Shown here: positions 21,560-29,592 of the stretch, piece by piece
Layout: each line of letters begins with the position of its first letter
How positions within the stretch are numbered: the stretch's first letter is position 1
Origin: Ferruginibacter sp.
Lineage (GTDB): Bacteria > Bacteroidota > Bacteroidia > Chitinophagales > Chitinophagaceae
Direction: 5' to 3'
NCBI GenBank assembly: GCA_025362235.1
Contig: JANYGZ010000016.1
Coordinates: 203,399 to 267,398 of the forward strand
DNA: 64,000 nucleotides
Program-made: the position numbers and the translations under genes
Notes under the pieces: model-generated
Told to the model about the DNA's origin: nothing
Seen by the model: the letters and a program-made list of their open reading frames with translations, nothing else
Databases searched by the model: none

Positions 21560-21979
21560 ATGAAAAAAATTATCACCCTCTTTTTATTAACTGCCGGAAT
21601 GTACGCTTGTAACAACGGTTCAACAGATGCAAAAACAGAACCAAAAGCTGAAGAGAAAACAGAAGCTAAACCAGAAGTAAAAGAAACCACTAAAGCTGAT
21701 CCAACTGACAGTCCTGAATTTCAAAAAGGTCTGGAGTTGGTGAAAAATTCTGATTGTAATACCTGTCACAAGGTTGATGAAAAAGTTATCGGCCCTCCCT
21801 TTCGTGACGTTGCCAATAAATACCCCAACAATGATGCTACTATAGACAGTTTAGCTCATAAGATCATTAATGGCGGAAGTGGACACTGGGGCTCAATTGC
21901 AATGGCTGCACATAAAGACCTCTCTGTTGATGACGCCAAAGCCATTGCCAAATATGTTTTATTACTAAAAAACAATTAA
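21560..21979 (+). CDS. c-type cytochrome, probable lipoprotein
   Basis: A 139-residue monohaem cytochrome c. The N-terminal signal ends in MYACNNG, where the Cys probably receives a lipid. A charged Lys/Glu-rich linker (about residues 24-48) follows. The haem site is CNTCH near residue 72 and the sixth ligand is probably the Met in SIAMAAHKDL. The C-terminal helix DDAKAIAKYVLLL is typical. In this cluster it is the obvious electron acceptor for the periplasmic GMC dehydrogenase, passing electrons to the respiratory chain. That partnership is inferred from the gene neighbourhood. Confidence 0.86.
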   Translation: MKKIITLFLLTAGMYACNNGSTDAKTEPKAEEKTEAKPEVKETTKADPTDSPEFQKGLELVKNSDCNTCHKVDEKVIGPPFRDVANKYPNNDATIDSLAHKIINGGSGHWGSIAMAAHKDLSVDDAKAIAKYVLLLKNN

Positions 21980-21989
21980 AATTATCTAC

Positions 21990-22700
21990 ATGAAAATTAT
22001 CTCGATTGTTTCACTGTATTTTTTTTGCAGCGCTGCCAGTTTAATTCAACCAAAGAATGTAAAAGTGAACACTATTGCTACTGACCATGATGGATGGCAA
22101 ATATTGTTTGATGGAAAAACAACCAAAGGCTGGCATACTTATGGCAAAACTGCCGTGAATGAAAGATGGAAAATTTCAGATGGTGCTTTGTATATTGACA
22201 ACACTGTTAAGGAAGGCGGGGATATAGTGACGGATGAAGAATTTGAAAATTATGATTTGAAACTGGAATGGAAGATTTCTAAAAATGGCAATAGCGGCAT
22301 CATCATAAACATCAATGAAGACACTGTAAAATATAAAGAAACCTATAGATCCGGCCCTGAAATACAGGTACTGGATAATGATGGCCATCCTGACGGAAAA
22401 ATTTTAAAACACCGTGCAGGTGATTTATACGACCTTATAAAAAGTTCTTCAGAACCTGTTAAGGCTGTTGGCGAATGGAATGCCGTAGAAATTATAAGTG
22501 ACAAGGGTAGTTTAAAAATATTTATGAACGGCACCAACGTGGTTACAACCACCATGTGGGACAATAACTGGAAACAACTGATAGCCGGAAGTAAATTTAA
22601 AGATATGCCTGGTTTTGGAACTTTTAAAAAGGGGAAAATAGCATTACAGGATCATGGAAATGCTGTTTGGTATCGTAATATCAAAATTAAAAAATTATAA
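21990..22700 (+). CDS. secreted DUF1080 protein (3-keto-glycoside hydrolase/lyase type)
   Basis: A 236-residue secreted protein: a hydrophobic signal (MKIISIVSLYFFCSAASLI) and a concanavalin-like DUF1080 domain. Family landmarks are GWQILFDGKTTKGWHTYG, NYDLKLEWKISKNGNSGIIININED, GPEIQVLDNDGHPDG, AGDLYDLI and GKIALQDHGNAVWYRNIKIKKL. Characterised relatives break 3-keto-glycosides, the product of glucoside 3-dehydrogenase, so this gene completes the pathway next to the cytochrome gene 10 bases upstream. A second, more distant DUF1080 gene lies at 23579-24349 on the other strand. Confidence 0.86.
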   Translation: MKIISIVSLYFFCSAASLIQPKNVKVNTIATDHDGWQILFDGKTTKGWHTYGKTAVNERWKISDGALYIDNTVKEGGDIVTDEEFENYDLKLEWKISKNGNSGIIININEDTVKYKETYRSGPEIQVLDNDGHPDGKILKHRAGDLYDLIKSSSEPVKAVGEWNAVEIISDKGSLKIFMNGTNVVTTTMWDNNWKQLIAGSKFKDMPGFGTFKKGKIALQDHGNAVWYRNIKIKKL

Positions 22701-22710
22701 AATAAATACG

Positions 22711-23463
22711 ATGCCAGCTTTTTCATTTACAAAAAATATATTGTTAGCAGTAGTTTTTATTGCGGGTGTTTCTTTTACAGGCAGCCAAAAAGAATCAACT
22801 CAGTTTAAAAAAAATAAAGTACTTATTTTTTCAAAAACAAATGGCTACCGGCATCAAAGTATTGAAGTAGGTATTGCTGCAATAAAAAAATTAGGAGCCG
22901 AAAATAATTTTGATGTTGAAGCAACAGAAGACTCTCTTTATTTAACAGATGCCAATTTTAAAAACTACAAGACCATTATTTTTTTAAGTACCACCGGAAC
23001 AATTTTGGGTAAAGACCAGGAATTGGCGCTGCAGAATTTTATACACAATGGCGGTGGCCTTGTAGGTATACATGCTGCAACAGATTGTGAGTATCAATGG
23101 GACTGGTATGTAAAAATGATAGGGGGCAATTTTTTATCTCACCCACAGCAACAGGAAGCTAAATTAATAATAGTTGACAATACACATCCATCAACAAAAC
23201 ACCTGCCTGCTACCTGGCAAAGAAAAGATGAATGGTATAATTTTAAGAACCTGAACCCAGATTTAACTGTTTTAATAAAGATAGATGAAACATCATATAC
23301 TGGTGGTGCAAATGGCAATAATCACCCGATGGCATGGTACCATAGCTTCGAAGGCGGAAAGATATTTTATACAGAACTGGGACATACAAATGAATCTTAC
23401 AGCGACCCGCTTTTTTTACAACATGTGCTGGGTGGCATCCAATATACAATGGGCGTAAAATAA
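22711..23463 (+). CDS. ThuA-like secreted protein
   Basis: The open frame extends upstream to 22654, but that would overlap the DUF1080 gene. The ATG at 22711 gives MPAFSFTKNILLAVVFIAGVSFTG, a signal peptide, and is preferred. The mature part is a class I glutamine-amidotransferase-like fold of the ThuA family: KVLIFSKTNGYRHQSIEVGIAAI, NGGGLVGIHAATDCEYQWDWY, GGNFLSHPQQQEA, HPMAWYHSFEGGKIFYTELGHT. ThuA takes part with ThuB in 3-keto-disaccharide metabolism in rhizobia. Here it follows DUF1080 by ten bases and closes the plus-strand operon. Confidence 0.86.
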   Translation: MPAFSFTKNILLAVVFIAGVSFTGSQKESTQFKKNKVLIFSKTNGYRHQSIEVGIAAIKKLGAENNFDVEATEDSLYLTDANFKNYKTIIFLSTTGTILGKDQELALQNFIHNGGGLVGIHAATDCEYQWDWYVKMIGGNFLSHPQQQEAKLIIVDNTHPSTKHLPATWQRKDEWYNFKNLNPDLTVLIKIDETSYTGGANGNNHPMAWYHSFEGGKIFYTELGHTNESYSDPLFLQHVLGGIQYTMGVK

Positions 23464-23472
23464 TGCGAATAA

Positions 23473-23566
23473 ATTTCACACAAAGAAACTAAAGATACAA
23501 AGTTCGCTATTGATGGACAGGTTTTGCTTTGCAGTCTTTGTTTTCGTTGTGCACTTTGTGTGAAAT
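23473..23566. repeat. gene-less inverted repeat with an AAAG word at about 9-nt pitch
   Basis: Between the convergent ThuA and DUF1080 genes. The outer arms ATTTCACACAAAG (23473-23485) and CTTTGTGTGAAAT (23554-23566) are a perfect 13-bp inverted repeat with 68 nt between. Inside, the left arm continues with AAAG words ending at 23485, 23494 and 23502; the right arm, read on the minus strand, repeats AAAG at steps of 18 and 9. It could fold as a long hairpin and may also serve as a terminator for both flanking genes. The design resembles the ends of the GxxExxY cassette at 38.5-39.1 kb. Confidence 0.7.
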
Positions 23567-23578
23567 GACTTTTAATTT

Positions 23579-24349
23579 TTACAATTCTCTTATCCAGATA
23601 TTGCGATAGCTGATAGGCTCACTTTTATCGCCATGTGCCTGTAATTTAATAGGGGCTGCACCATGTTTTTTATACACGGGTGCTCCGATATAAGCGGTTT
23701 GCCCTTTTAATTCATAATTATTTTGCACCAACACGCCATTTTGAAAAGTTGTTACCCGGGCCGGTGTTTTTAAGGTGCCATCTTCGTTAAAACGTGGAGC
23801 CGTCCATACTATATCGTAAGCCTGCCACTCTCCTGGCTTTTTACAGGCATTTGCCAATGGTATCGATTGTTTGTAAATACTGCCGGCCTGCCCATTTACA
23901 TAAGTTGAATTATTGTAATTATCCAATACCTGAAGTTCATAACCTGAATCCCCGGGGCCTGTGCTTGCTAAAAAAACCCCGCTGTTGCCACGGGCTTGTC
24001 CTTCTCCTGTGATATTAAATGGTATGCGCCATTCAATATGCAGTTGATAATCTGTAAATGACTTTTTTGTTTGAATATTACCGACAGCTTTATTTACAGT
24101 AATTTCATCCTTCTCTACTTTCCATGTCGCAGGTTTTAAGGTATCACTGGTTGTTACCCATTCATCCAGGTTTTTACCGCCAAATAAAATGATAGCGTCA
24201 GAAGGTGCATCTGAATTAACCTTTCCGGGTGTTACTACTTTTGGAACTGGCGTATACACTTCAGTTAATTTTGGGTCCCCCTGCTGTGCGAATGTGGTTG
24301 TAGCAATGATGCCTATTACTACAATAAGCGAAATTTTTTTTACATTCAT
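23579..24349 (-). CDS. secreted DUF1080 protein, second copy
   Basis: A 256-residue secreted protein with signal MNVKKISLIVVIGIIATTTFAQ. The DUF1080 domain is clear: AIILFGGKNLDEWVTT, DYQLHIEWRIPFNITGEGQARGNSGVFLAS, GYELQVLDNYNNSTYVNGQAGSIYKQSIPLANACKKPGEWQAYDIVWTAP and IKLQAHGDKSEPISYRNIWIREL. It contains the longer SIYKQ...PGEWQ form typical of the Bacteroidota 3-keto-glycoside enzymes and differs much from the copy at 21990. The two may handle different linkages or different steps of one substrate. It faces the ThuA gene across the inverted repeat at 23473-23566. Confidence 0.86.
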   Translation of the reverse strand: MNVKKISLIVVIGIIATTTFAQQGDPKLTEVYTPVPKVVTPGKVNSDAPSDAIILFGGKNLDEWVTTSDTLKPATWKVEKDEITVNKAVGNIQTKKSFTDYQLHIEWRIPFNITGEGQARGNSGVFLASTGPGDSGYELQVLDNYNNSTYVNGQAGSIYKQSIPLANACKKPGEWQAYDIVWTAPRFNEDGTLKTPARVTTFQNGVLVQNNYELKGQTAYIGAPVYKKHGAAPIKLQAHGDKSEPISYRNIWIREL

Positions 24350-24470
24350 GTGGCTATTTTTTATGATGATTTATGATTTTTTAAAGAAGTACAAATTAAT
24401 TATTTTTTACTGCCATCCGGCTGTTTTTACAGAAAAAAGAAATGAACATGTTGTTTTAAAAATTGCTGTT

Positions 24471-25268
24471 TCAATAATCAGAATAATCAGTGGGCCTTAA
24501 AAAATAAATGTCTGCCTTTGAAACAGTGTTTTGGTATTGCGGTAAAGCAGATAGCCTTTTCCATGTACTGTCAGCTCCAAAAATTTTCCAGTGTTCATCA
24601 CGGGATGCTTTATTTTCAAAAGTGGTCATATACATAAGGTTGGGCATATGGCTGCCACTTAAAACTTCAGCATAAAAAACAGCATTAAACTGCAACCGGT
24701 TAAACAGGTCAACCTCACCACCTTCATTAAACATATTTACTTTTTGCAGGTATAATTTTTCTGTTGCTGCTTCATAACTGCGAAGCTCATATACTCTTTC
24801 AGCACGTGGGGCAGTTAGCGTTGGTGTTTTTAAAACAGGCATATCTCTAAATGCTTTTAAAAGTACGCCCTCTACTCTTTCAAAAGGAGCATTATTAAAT
24901 GCTGCATTGGTATAAGCCGAATTATCGCTTTTTAGTAAGGTTCCCGAGCTTAATGAATTCATCAGTGTTTCATATTGCTGCAAATTGGCAAATGGTATCA
25001 GCACATATATTCTTTTATCGGCAGCAGTATCATTGTCTATAGAGCTGAATACGCCGATATTTTTTAATCCGCTTTTATGCAAAGCAGGCAAATAAGTATT
25101 TTTTAAATACGCATTTGTAACAGATAACTGGTCGGCATTTTTAATGTGATAAATAGTAAGCTGATAAAATTCGCCAGCCGGTCTTTTTTCAGTGGTTGTA
25201 AAACTGCTGTTAAGCAGCCCCAGCAAACAAGTTAGTACTAATAGCGAAGCAAAAAACAGTTTTTTCAT
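24471..25268 (-). CDS. secreted NIPSNAP family protein
   Basis: The start at 25268 gives the signal peptide MKKLFFASLLVLTCLLGLLNSS; the frame open to 25358 adds 30 residues without sense. The mature protein holds two NIPSNAP-type ferredoxin-like domains: GEFYQLTIYHIKNADQLSVTNAYLKNTYLPAL...KNIGVF at the N-terminal side and RVYELRSYEAATEKLYLQKVNMFNEGGEVDLFNRL at the C-terminal side. The function of bacterial secreted NIPSNAP proteins is not known; they recur beside DUF1080 and sugar-oxidation genes, as here. It reads in the same direction as the DUF1080 gene downstream. Confidence 0.82.
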   Translation of the reverse strand: MKKLFFASLLVLTCLLGLLNSSFTTTEKRPAGEFYQLTIYHIKNADQLSVTNAYLKNTYLPALHKSGLKNIGVFSSIDNDTAADKRIYVLIPFANLQQYETLMNSLSSGTLLKSDNSAYTNAAFNNAPFERVEGVLLKAFRDMPVLKTPTLTAPRAERVYELRSYEAATEKLYLQKVNMFNEGGEVDLFNRLQFNAVFYAEVLSGSHMPNLMYMTTFENKASRDEHWKIFGADSTWKRLSALPQYQNTVSKADIYFLRPTDYSDY

Positions 25269-25439
25269 GTGTGGCAATTGTATGATTATAAATACATAGA
25301 TGAAATACAAGATAGGTTTAAAATTTATATTGTATTTGCTAAAATTAAAATGGTGCAAATACAGGCTTATACCAAAACTGCAGTTCTTCTATACTAAAAA
25401 GAAAAACCCCAATACGGTTGCAGTATTTGATAATCTTTT

Positions 25440-25907
25440 TTAAAAAAGATTACGCAGCGCCTGCTGGGCAGCTTTTTCATTTATCTGTCTCAGACGTTTG
25501 CTTAGAATTTTTATAAAGCCCATCGCTACTTCGGGCCTCGATTCAATCAATGCATAAAAAGGTTGCTGGCCTATTTTAAAAACCAGGCAATCTGTTTTTA
25601 CTGTAGCAGTAGCACTCCTTGTTTCTGCATCCAGTAATGAAAGTTCACCAAATACTTCTTTTGCCTGTAAAATAGCCAATGTAGTATTTCCTTTATGAAT
25701 TTCTATTTCGCCGGTATGAATAATATACATACAATCACCCGGCTCGCCTTCTTTAAAAACCACATCGCCTTGTTTTAATACCTCATGCTGCATCAATGGA
25801 GCCAGTTCTAAAAGAATAGTTTCAGGGGTTTCATTAAAAATACTTAGTGATTTTAACAGCGACACTTTTTCTGTAATTGATAACTCTTGATTATCCGGTG
25901 TTGACAT
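25440..25907 (-). CDS. stand-alone cyclic-nucleotide-binding domain protein
   Basis: A 155-residue protein made of one CAP-like cNMP-binding domain (about residues 15-130): LAPLMQHEVLKQGDVVFKEGEPGDCMYIIHTGEIEIHKG and the phosphate-binding cassette FGELSLLDAETRSATATV. There is no C-terminal helix-turn-helix, so it is not a CRP-type regulator by itself. The end is a short helix rich in Ala and Gln. Such lone domains in Bacteroidota are usually of unknown role. It reads in the same direction as, but is separated from, the neighbouring genes. Confidence 0.83.
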   Translation of the reverse strand: MSTPDNQELSITEKVSLLKSLSIFNETPETILLELAPLMQHEVLKQGDVVFKEGEPGDCMYIIHTGEIEIHKGNTTLAILQAKEVFGELSLLDAETRSATATVKTDCLVFKIGQQPFYALIESRPEVAMGFIKILSKRLRQINEKAAQQALRNLF

Positions 25908-26218
25908 AAAATAAAATTTAATTGTTTCAATTATAATTCCTCAATAATAAAATTACATACTTAGTTTAATGTACAAAACAGTTTGATAAACTAATCTATA
26001 TTCTCATCAATATACTATCAATCAATACCGCATCGGGTTGCCTGTATTTTTAAATATTGTAAAGAACAGGCCAATAGCGAAAAAGGCATTTTTCTTTATT
26101 TACTATTTGTATAAAAGTAGAATAGAAAAAAGCAACACAAATGTATGTCTTTATCAGCTGCATAAAAACCTGTTGCTCTGTTAACTATTATTCTACGGCT
26201 AAGCTATCAATTTATCTA
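25908..26218. other. intergenic, no gene seen
   Basis: About 310 bases, AT-rich, between two minus-strand genes. It presumably carries the promoter of the cNMP-binding gene. I found no other structure. Confidence 0.45.
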
Positions 26219-26821
26219 TTAATGTACAGCGGCATCCCTTTTCCTATTTTCCAATAGTTTTTGAATATGCAATAATATTGCCGGGGCACGTTTTTTTTGT
26301 GATGATTGTGTAAAATAAGTGTGTGATTGTAAAAAATATACCTGCCGCTCTTCCCATTCTTCTTTACTGCCTACTATTTTATATGCCAATACTTCTTTAC
26401 ACAAACTGTCGCTGATGGTAAAAAAGTCATCTCTTCCCAGGTAATCAAGATCTGCATCGCAAATAATTTGCTGTAAAATATTTTGGGGCTTCTGGGGCAT
26501 TTTTGTTGCCATAATAATGGCACAAATATTTTCTATCATCGTATTATTTACCCCAAAGCCCGGCAATTGCTCCCTTGCCATTTTACACCCAATTTCTTCG
26601 TGGCCTTTATACACTTCTATAAATCCTGCATCATGATAAATGCAGGCAATATGCAGCTCCAGTAAACTATCCTTATCTGTTATTCCTTCGGCCTTTGCTA
26701 TATCCATGCATTGAGCAGTAACATCCATTGTATGATCTAAATTATGATAAGTAAGCAACGGTGAAAGCCGCTCTTTCAGAATGCCAGATACATGATCCTG
26801 AATAGCATTTACATTTATCAT
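26219..26821 (-). CDS. HD domain metal-dependent phosphohydrolase
   Basis: A 200-residue cytosolic protein with the HD signature: YHNLDHTMDV (first His, about residue 26), IACIYHDAGF (HD pair, about residues 66-67), then VYKGHEEIGCKMA and IICDADLDYLGR with the last Asp. HD proteins of this small type hydrolyse phospho-ester or nucleotide substrates; the substrate is not evident. The sequence resembles the N-terminal HD half of adenylate-cyclase-linked Bacteroidota proteins, but no partner domain is present. A link with the cNMP-binding gene next door is possible only by proximity. Confidence 0.82.
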   Translation of the reverse strand: MINVNAIQDHVSGILKERLSPLLTYHNLDHTMDVTAQCMDIAKAEGITDKDSLLELHIACIYHDAGFIEVYKGHEEIGCKMAREQLPGFGVNNTMIENICAIIMATKMPQKPQNILQQIICDADLDYLGRDDFFTISDSLCKEVLAYKIVGSKEEWEERQVYFLQSHTYFTQSSQKKRAPAILLHIQKLLENRKRDAAVH

Positions 26822-27428
26822 AATTAGTTATGTTTGGTATATAAAATCCTTCTATTTGCAAGATTTGATAATGGCACGAAAGAATTATATAAATAAAGAT
26901 ATAAAATAAAGTCCTTCTTCCTAATAACGGGCAAAGTTTTTTCGGGAAGAAACAAAGTTCAAAAAAATGCAAACAAATTTTGTCATCAGCATTGCCAGTT
27001 TGCAGAAAAAGCGGATGAGTTTGCGTTCTTATGAATTGACTGTGGGCATGTTGCTTAAATTTTATTTTCTCTCATGCCGAAGGGTTCGTTGAAAAAACAT
27101 TTATCGGTAAATTGTTACCGGCGAAAATCCTGGCGGAAGAGAAAATAAAAAAGTTCTAGCTGTGAAACGAAGGTTTTGCAAGCCATCACACTTAGCAGTT
27201 CAGGCACAATACTGCGAAGTCTTAAATTTATGGCACGGACACAACAGGGTATAAGGAACCGATTGTCAATGCCTGAAATAGTAGATAGTTGTTACTTAGT
27301 ATTATGTTCTGAATTATATATTGGTTATTAAATAGGAAAATATTTAACAAACCATTTCGTTACTATAATTTGCCCGACACCTTTTTGGCAGAGTAATTCT
27401 TTATATAACAGCAATCAAACTTAACAAT
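26822..27428. other. 607-base intergenic region with degenerate repeats
   Basis: No gene is supported. The segment about 26936-26980 resembles 28775-28815 (shared core AAAGTTCAAAAAAA and a following AAACAAA). The segment about 27083-27148 matches 34796-34859 at roughly 75 percent by eye, sharing TTCGTTGAAAAAAC. These look like decayed copies of dispersed intergenic repeats. The 3' end holds the promoter of the secreted protein at 27429. Confidence 0.45.
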
Positions 27429-27920
27429 ATGAAAACTAACAGTTTACACCTCAAAAAAACAAGTTTTATCGTATTATCCTCATTTTTATTATTGGCTTCA
27501 TTTAGTGCTGTAGCACAAATTCCAGGATCCAGTTCCAGCAAACCAAAAAAAACAACCAGTGAAGGTTCAGGAAAAAGTGTCTACGATGTTATTCCAGGGT
27601 CGGGTCCCAAAAAAACAACCCGGCCTTCGGGTTCTGGCAAAAGTGTCTATGATGTAGTTCCGGGCTCAGGTCCCAAAAAAACAAGCGCTAACCATCCACA
27701 CGGCACCGAAGGAAGAGATCATGACCAAGCTCATCACAGCAAAAAAGGAAAACACGTACCGCCCGGCCAGGCTAAAAAAATATATGGCGGTTCTGCCACT
27801 GACTATGCTCCAGGCCAGGGGAAAAAGAAAGAAGGACATGAAAATGATAACGAACAGGAACAAGACGATGACAAGCAAAATCATCATGATAAAAAAGAGG
27901 GAAAAAATCATGATGACTAA
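27429..27920 (+). CDS. secreted low-complexity protein with tandem repeats, unknown function
   Basis: I do not recognise a characterised family. The N-terminus has a signal peptide ending in AVAQ. Residues about 31-86 are two and a half repeats built on GSGKSVYDV(I/V)PGSGPKKT. The C-terminal half is extremely polar: HVPPGQAKKIYG, DYAPGQGKKK, then a His/Asp/Glu/Lys/Asn-rich tail. It should be intrinsically disordered and would bind cations or polyanions. PGQ-containing short exported proteins of this kind occur across Chitinophagaceae. It stands alone, ends at a strong terminator, and the repeat unit suggests recent in-frame duplication. Confidence 0.72.
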   Translation: MKTNSLHLKKTSFIVLSSFLLLASFSAVAQIPGSSSSKPKKTTSEGSGKSVYDVIPGSGPKKTTRPSGSGKSVYDVVPGSGPKKTSANHPHGTEGRDHDQAHHSKKGKHVPPGQAKKIYGGSATDYAPGQGKKKEGHENDNEQEQDDDKQNHHDKKEGKNHDD

Positions 27921-27947
27921 AAGTTTGAAATAAACAGTAATCAATTT

Positions 27948-27981
27948 AAAAAAATCCCGCGATTGATCACGGGATTTTTTT
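27948..27981. terminator. bidirectional intrinsic terminator
   Basis: A perfect 12-bp stem, AAAAAAATCCCG with CGGGATTTTTTT, and a 10-nt loop. A-tract on one side and T-tract on the other allow it to stop transcription from both the secreted repeat protein (plus) and the barrel protein (minus), whose stop codons lie 28 and 18 bases away. Confidence 0.88.
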
Positions 27982-27998
27982 ATTTGATTACTGATCCT

Positions 27999-28484
27999 TT
28001 AATTAAAGAAGTACGCTAACCGAAAATTCAATAACCCTATTGATCCATTTTTATTATACCCATCATAAGATCCGCCTAATTCCACTTTAGGATTAATGGC
28101 ATATCCCAGGCCAAATGAGTAAGCGGTGGTGGTTGCACTATTGCCACTGTTTGAAATAAATCCAGCACCGATTTTACCGGCAACAAAGAAACTCTTAGAA
28201 GGATAATACCTAAGACCCACCCTTAACGGTAATAAGTTGGTGGTACCTGCATCGCCATACTTTGAGTTTGCAAATAATGCTGTGTAGCCAAAATCGCCCG
28301 TAACGGATACTTGTTCCGAAAGCGGGTATAATGCCATTAGGTCAATTCCTAACCCTAAGGAATTTCCGTCCAAATTAGAGACAGGAATACCAATATTGAG
28401 GCCGCCGGAAAATCTAAGCATGGATTGTGCATTACCTTTGAATGCTGCCAACAGGATCGCTGTTGCAAAGAACAGTTTTTTCAT
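27999..28484 (-). CDS. small outer-membrane beta-barrel protein
   Basis: A 161-residue protein with signal peptide MKKLFFATAILLAAFKGNAQ and an eight-strand-type barrel pattern: LRFSGGLNIGIPV, LGIDLMALYPL, VSVTGDFGYTALF, LPLRVGLRYYP, FFVAGKIGAGFI, AYSFGLGYAIN, VELGGSYDGYN and LLNFRLAYFFN with the terminal aromatic signal for barrel insertion. It belongs to the OmpW/PorT-like small barrels common in Bacteroidota; the ligand is unknown. It is convergent with the repeat protein gene and shares its terminator. Confidence 0.82.
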   Translation of the reverse strand: MKKLFFATAILLAAFKGNAQSMLRFSGGLNIGIPVSNLDGNSLGLGIDLMALYPLSEQVSVTGDFGYTALFANSKYGDAGTTNLLPLRVGLRYYPSKSFFVAGKIGAGFISNSGNSATTTAYSFGLGYAINPKVELGGSYDGYNKNGSIGLLNFRLAYFFN

Positions 28485-28829
28485 AGTACGTTTTTTTAAA
28501 AGATTACTTTTTATAATAACAGCAATTTTAGTTAAAAAGTATGATACAAAAATTTTTTTTGATTATTATTTTCCTAAAAACATTGTTCGTTTTCTCATAA
28601 ATTAGCCAAGTGAAGGAGTCTCGCCTGCGTCTTTTTGTTACTGCTTCTGGCGTGGATTTCAACATAGAAGGGTTTGCACAAATGCACTTTCAATAATAAA
28701 ATACTAACAGTAAAACCACGACGTTGAATAGCTTTTATATTAAGGTATTTTATTTTCCAGAATCGGTTAACTTTCTTTGGGGAACAATAAAGTTCAAAAA
28801 AACGTAAACAAAGAGCAGCGCTGTAGATT
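28485..28829. other. intergenic, degenerate repeat only
   Basis: No gene is supported in these 345 bases. A copy of the AAAGTTCAAAAAAA-type intergenic repeat sits near 28775-28815, just after the stop of the LytTR gene. The rest is the upstream region of the barrel protein. Confidence 0.4.
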
Positions 28830-29588
28830 TTAACGCCCAAGCCATTCTTTAAATCCATTCACCCTTTCCCTGCTTACAACAGTTTCTGCAGAGGTGGAAG
28901 GAGAAATATCCAATTTTAGTCGTCCACCCAGCCAGGTATGGACTTTTTTTACTGCTTCAATATTTACCAGCAGGTGGCGGTTTACCCTAAAAAAATTATT
29001 AGGTTGCAACTGTTCTTCCAATTGCGACAGGTTGTTTTCCAACATATATTTGGTGCCATTAAAATCTACAGCGAAACAAAGCTTTCCATCAGCAAAACAA
29101 TAAGCCGTATTTCCGGTTTTTAAATAACTCAGCTGCTCCCCTCTTTTTATCAGTAAACGTTCCTTATACTTAACTGCATTGATGTCCTGCATCATTTGCA
29201 GAATTTTATCTGAAAAATTTGTTTGATTTTTTGGGTAAAGCTGTTGGTATTTATTCAATGATTTTTCCAGCTCATTTTCATCAATGGGTTTTAATAAGTA
29301 ATCGATACTGTTTACTTTAAATGCTTTAAGGGTGTACTGGTCAAATGCCGTGGTGAATATTACAGGGGTGGTTATGCTTACCTGTTCAAAAATATCAAAA
29401 CTTAACCCGTCGGCCAACTGTATATCCATAAAAATAAGGTCGATATTTTTTGCAGTAGCCAGGTATCGTACACTCGATTCGATGCTATCAGATTTATTTA
29501 CTATTTCAATATCATCATTGTAATTGTGCAATAGTTTTGCAAGCCGGTTAGCCGCAGGTAATTCATCTTCAATAATTATTACTCTCAT
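28830..29588 (-). CDS. LytTR-family response regulator
   Basis: A 252-residue two-domain regulator. The receiver domain (1-120) has the acidic pair ED at residues 7-8, the phospho-acceptor D55 in FMDIQLADG, and K in LLKPID near residue 108. The DNA-binding LytTR domain (about 145-250) shows KERLLIKRGEQLSYLKTGNTAYCFADG, QLQPNNFFRVNRHLLVNIEAV and LKLDISPSTSAETVVSRERVNGFKEWLG. It is four bases downstream of the sensor kinase gene and surely its partner. The pair is co-transcribed with a TonB receptor, suggesting that it senses or controls uptake of one compound. Confidence 0.9.
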   Translation of the reverse strand: MRVIIIEDELPAANRLAKLLHNYNDDIEIVNKSDSIESSVRYLATAKNIDLIFMDIQLADGLSFDIFEQVSITTPVIFTTAFDQYTLKAFKVNSIDYLLKPIDENELEKSLNKYQQLYPKNQTNFSDKILQMMQDINAVKYKERLLIKRGEQLSYLKTGNTAYCFADGKLCFAVDFNGTKYMLENNLSQLEEQLQPNNFFRVNRHLLVNIEAVKKVHTWLGGRLKLDISPSTSAETVVSRERVNGFKEWLGR

Positions 29589-29592
29589 TATA

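Noticed and set aside
26742..26972. 76-codon minus-strand ORF ahead of the HD gene
   Set aside because: It overlaps the HD gene start and covers a degenerate intergenic repeat; no protein features.
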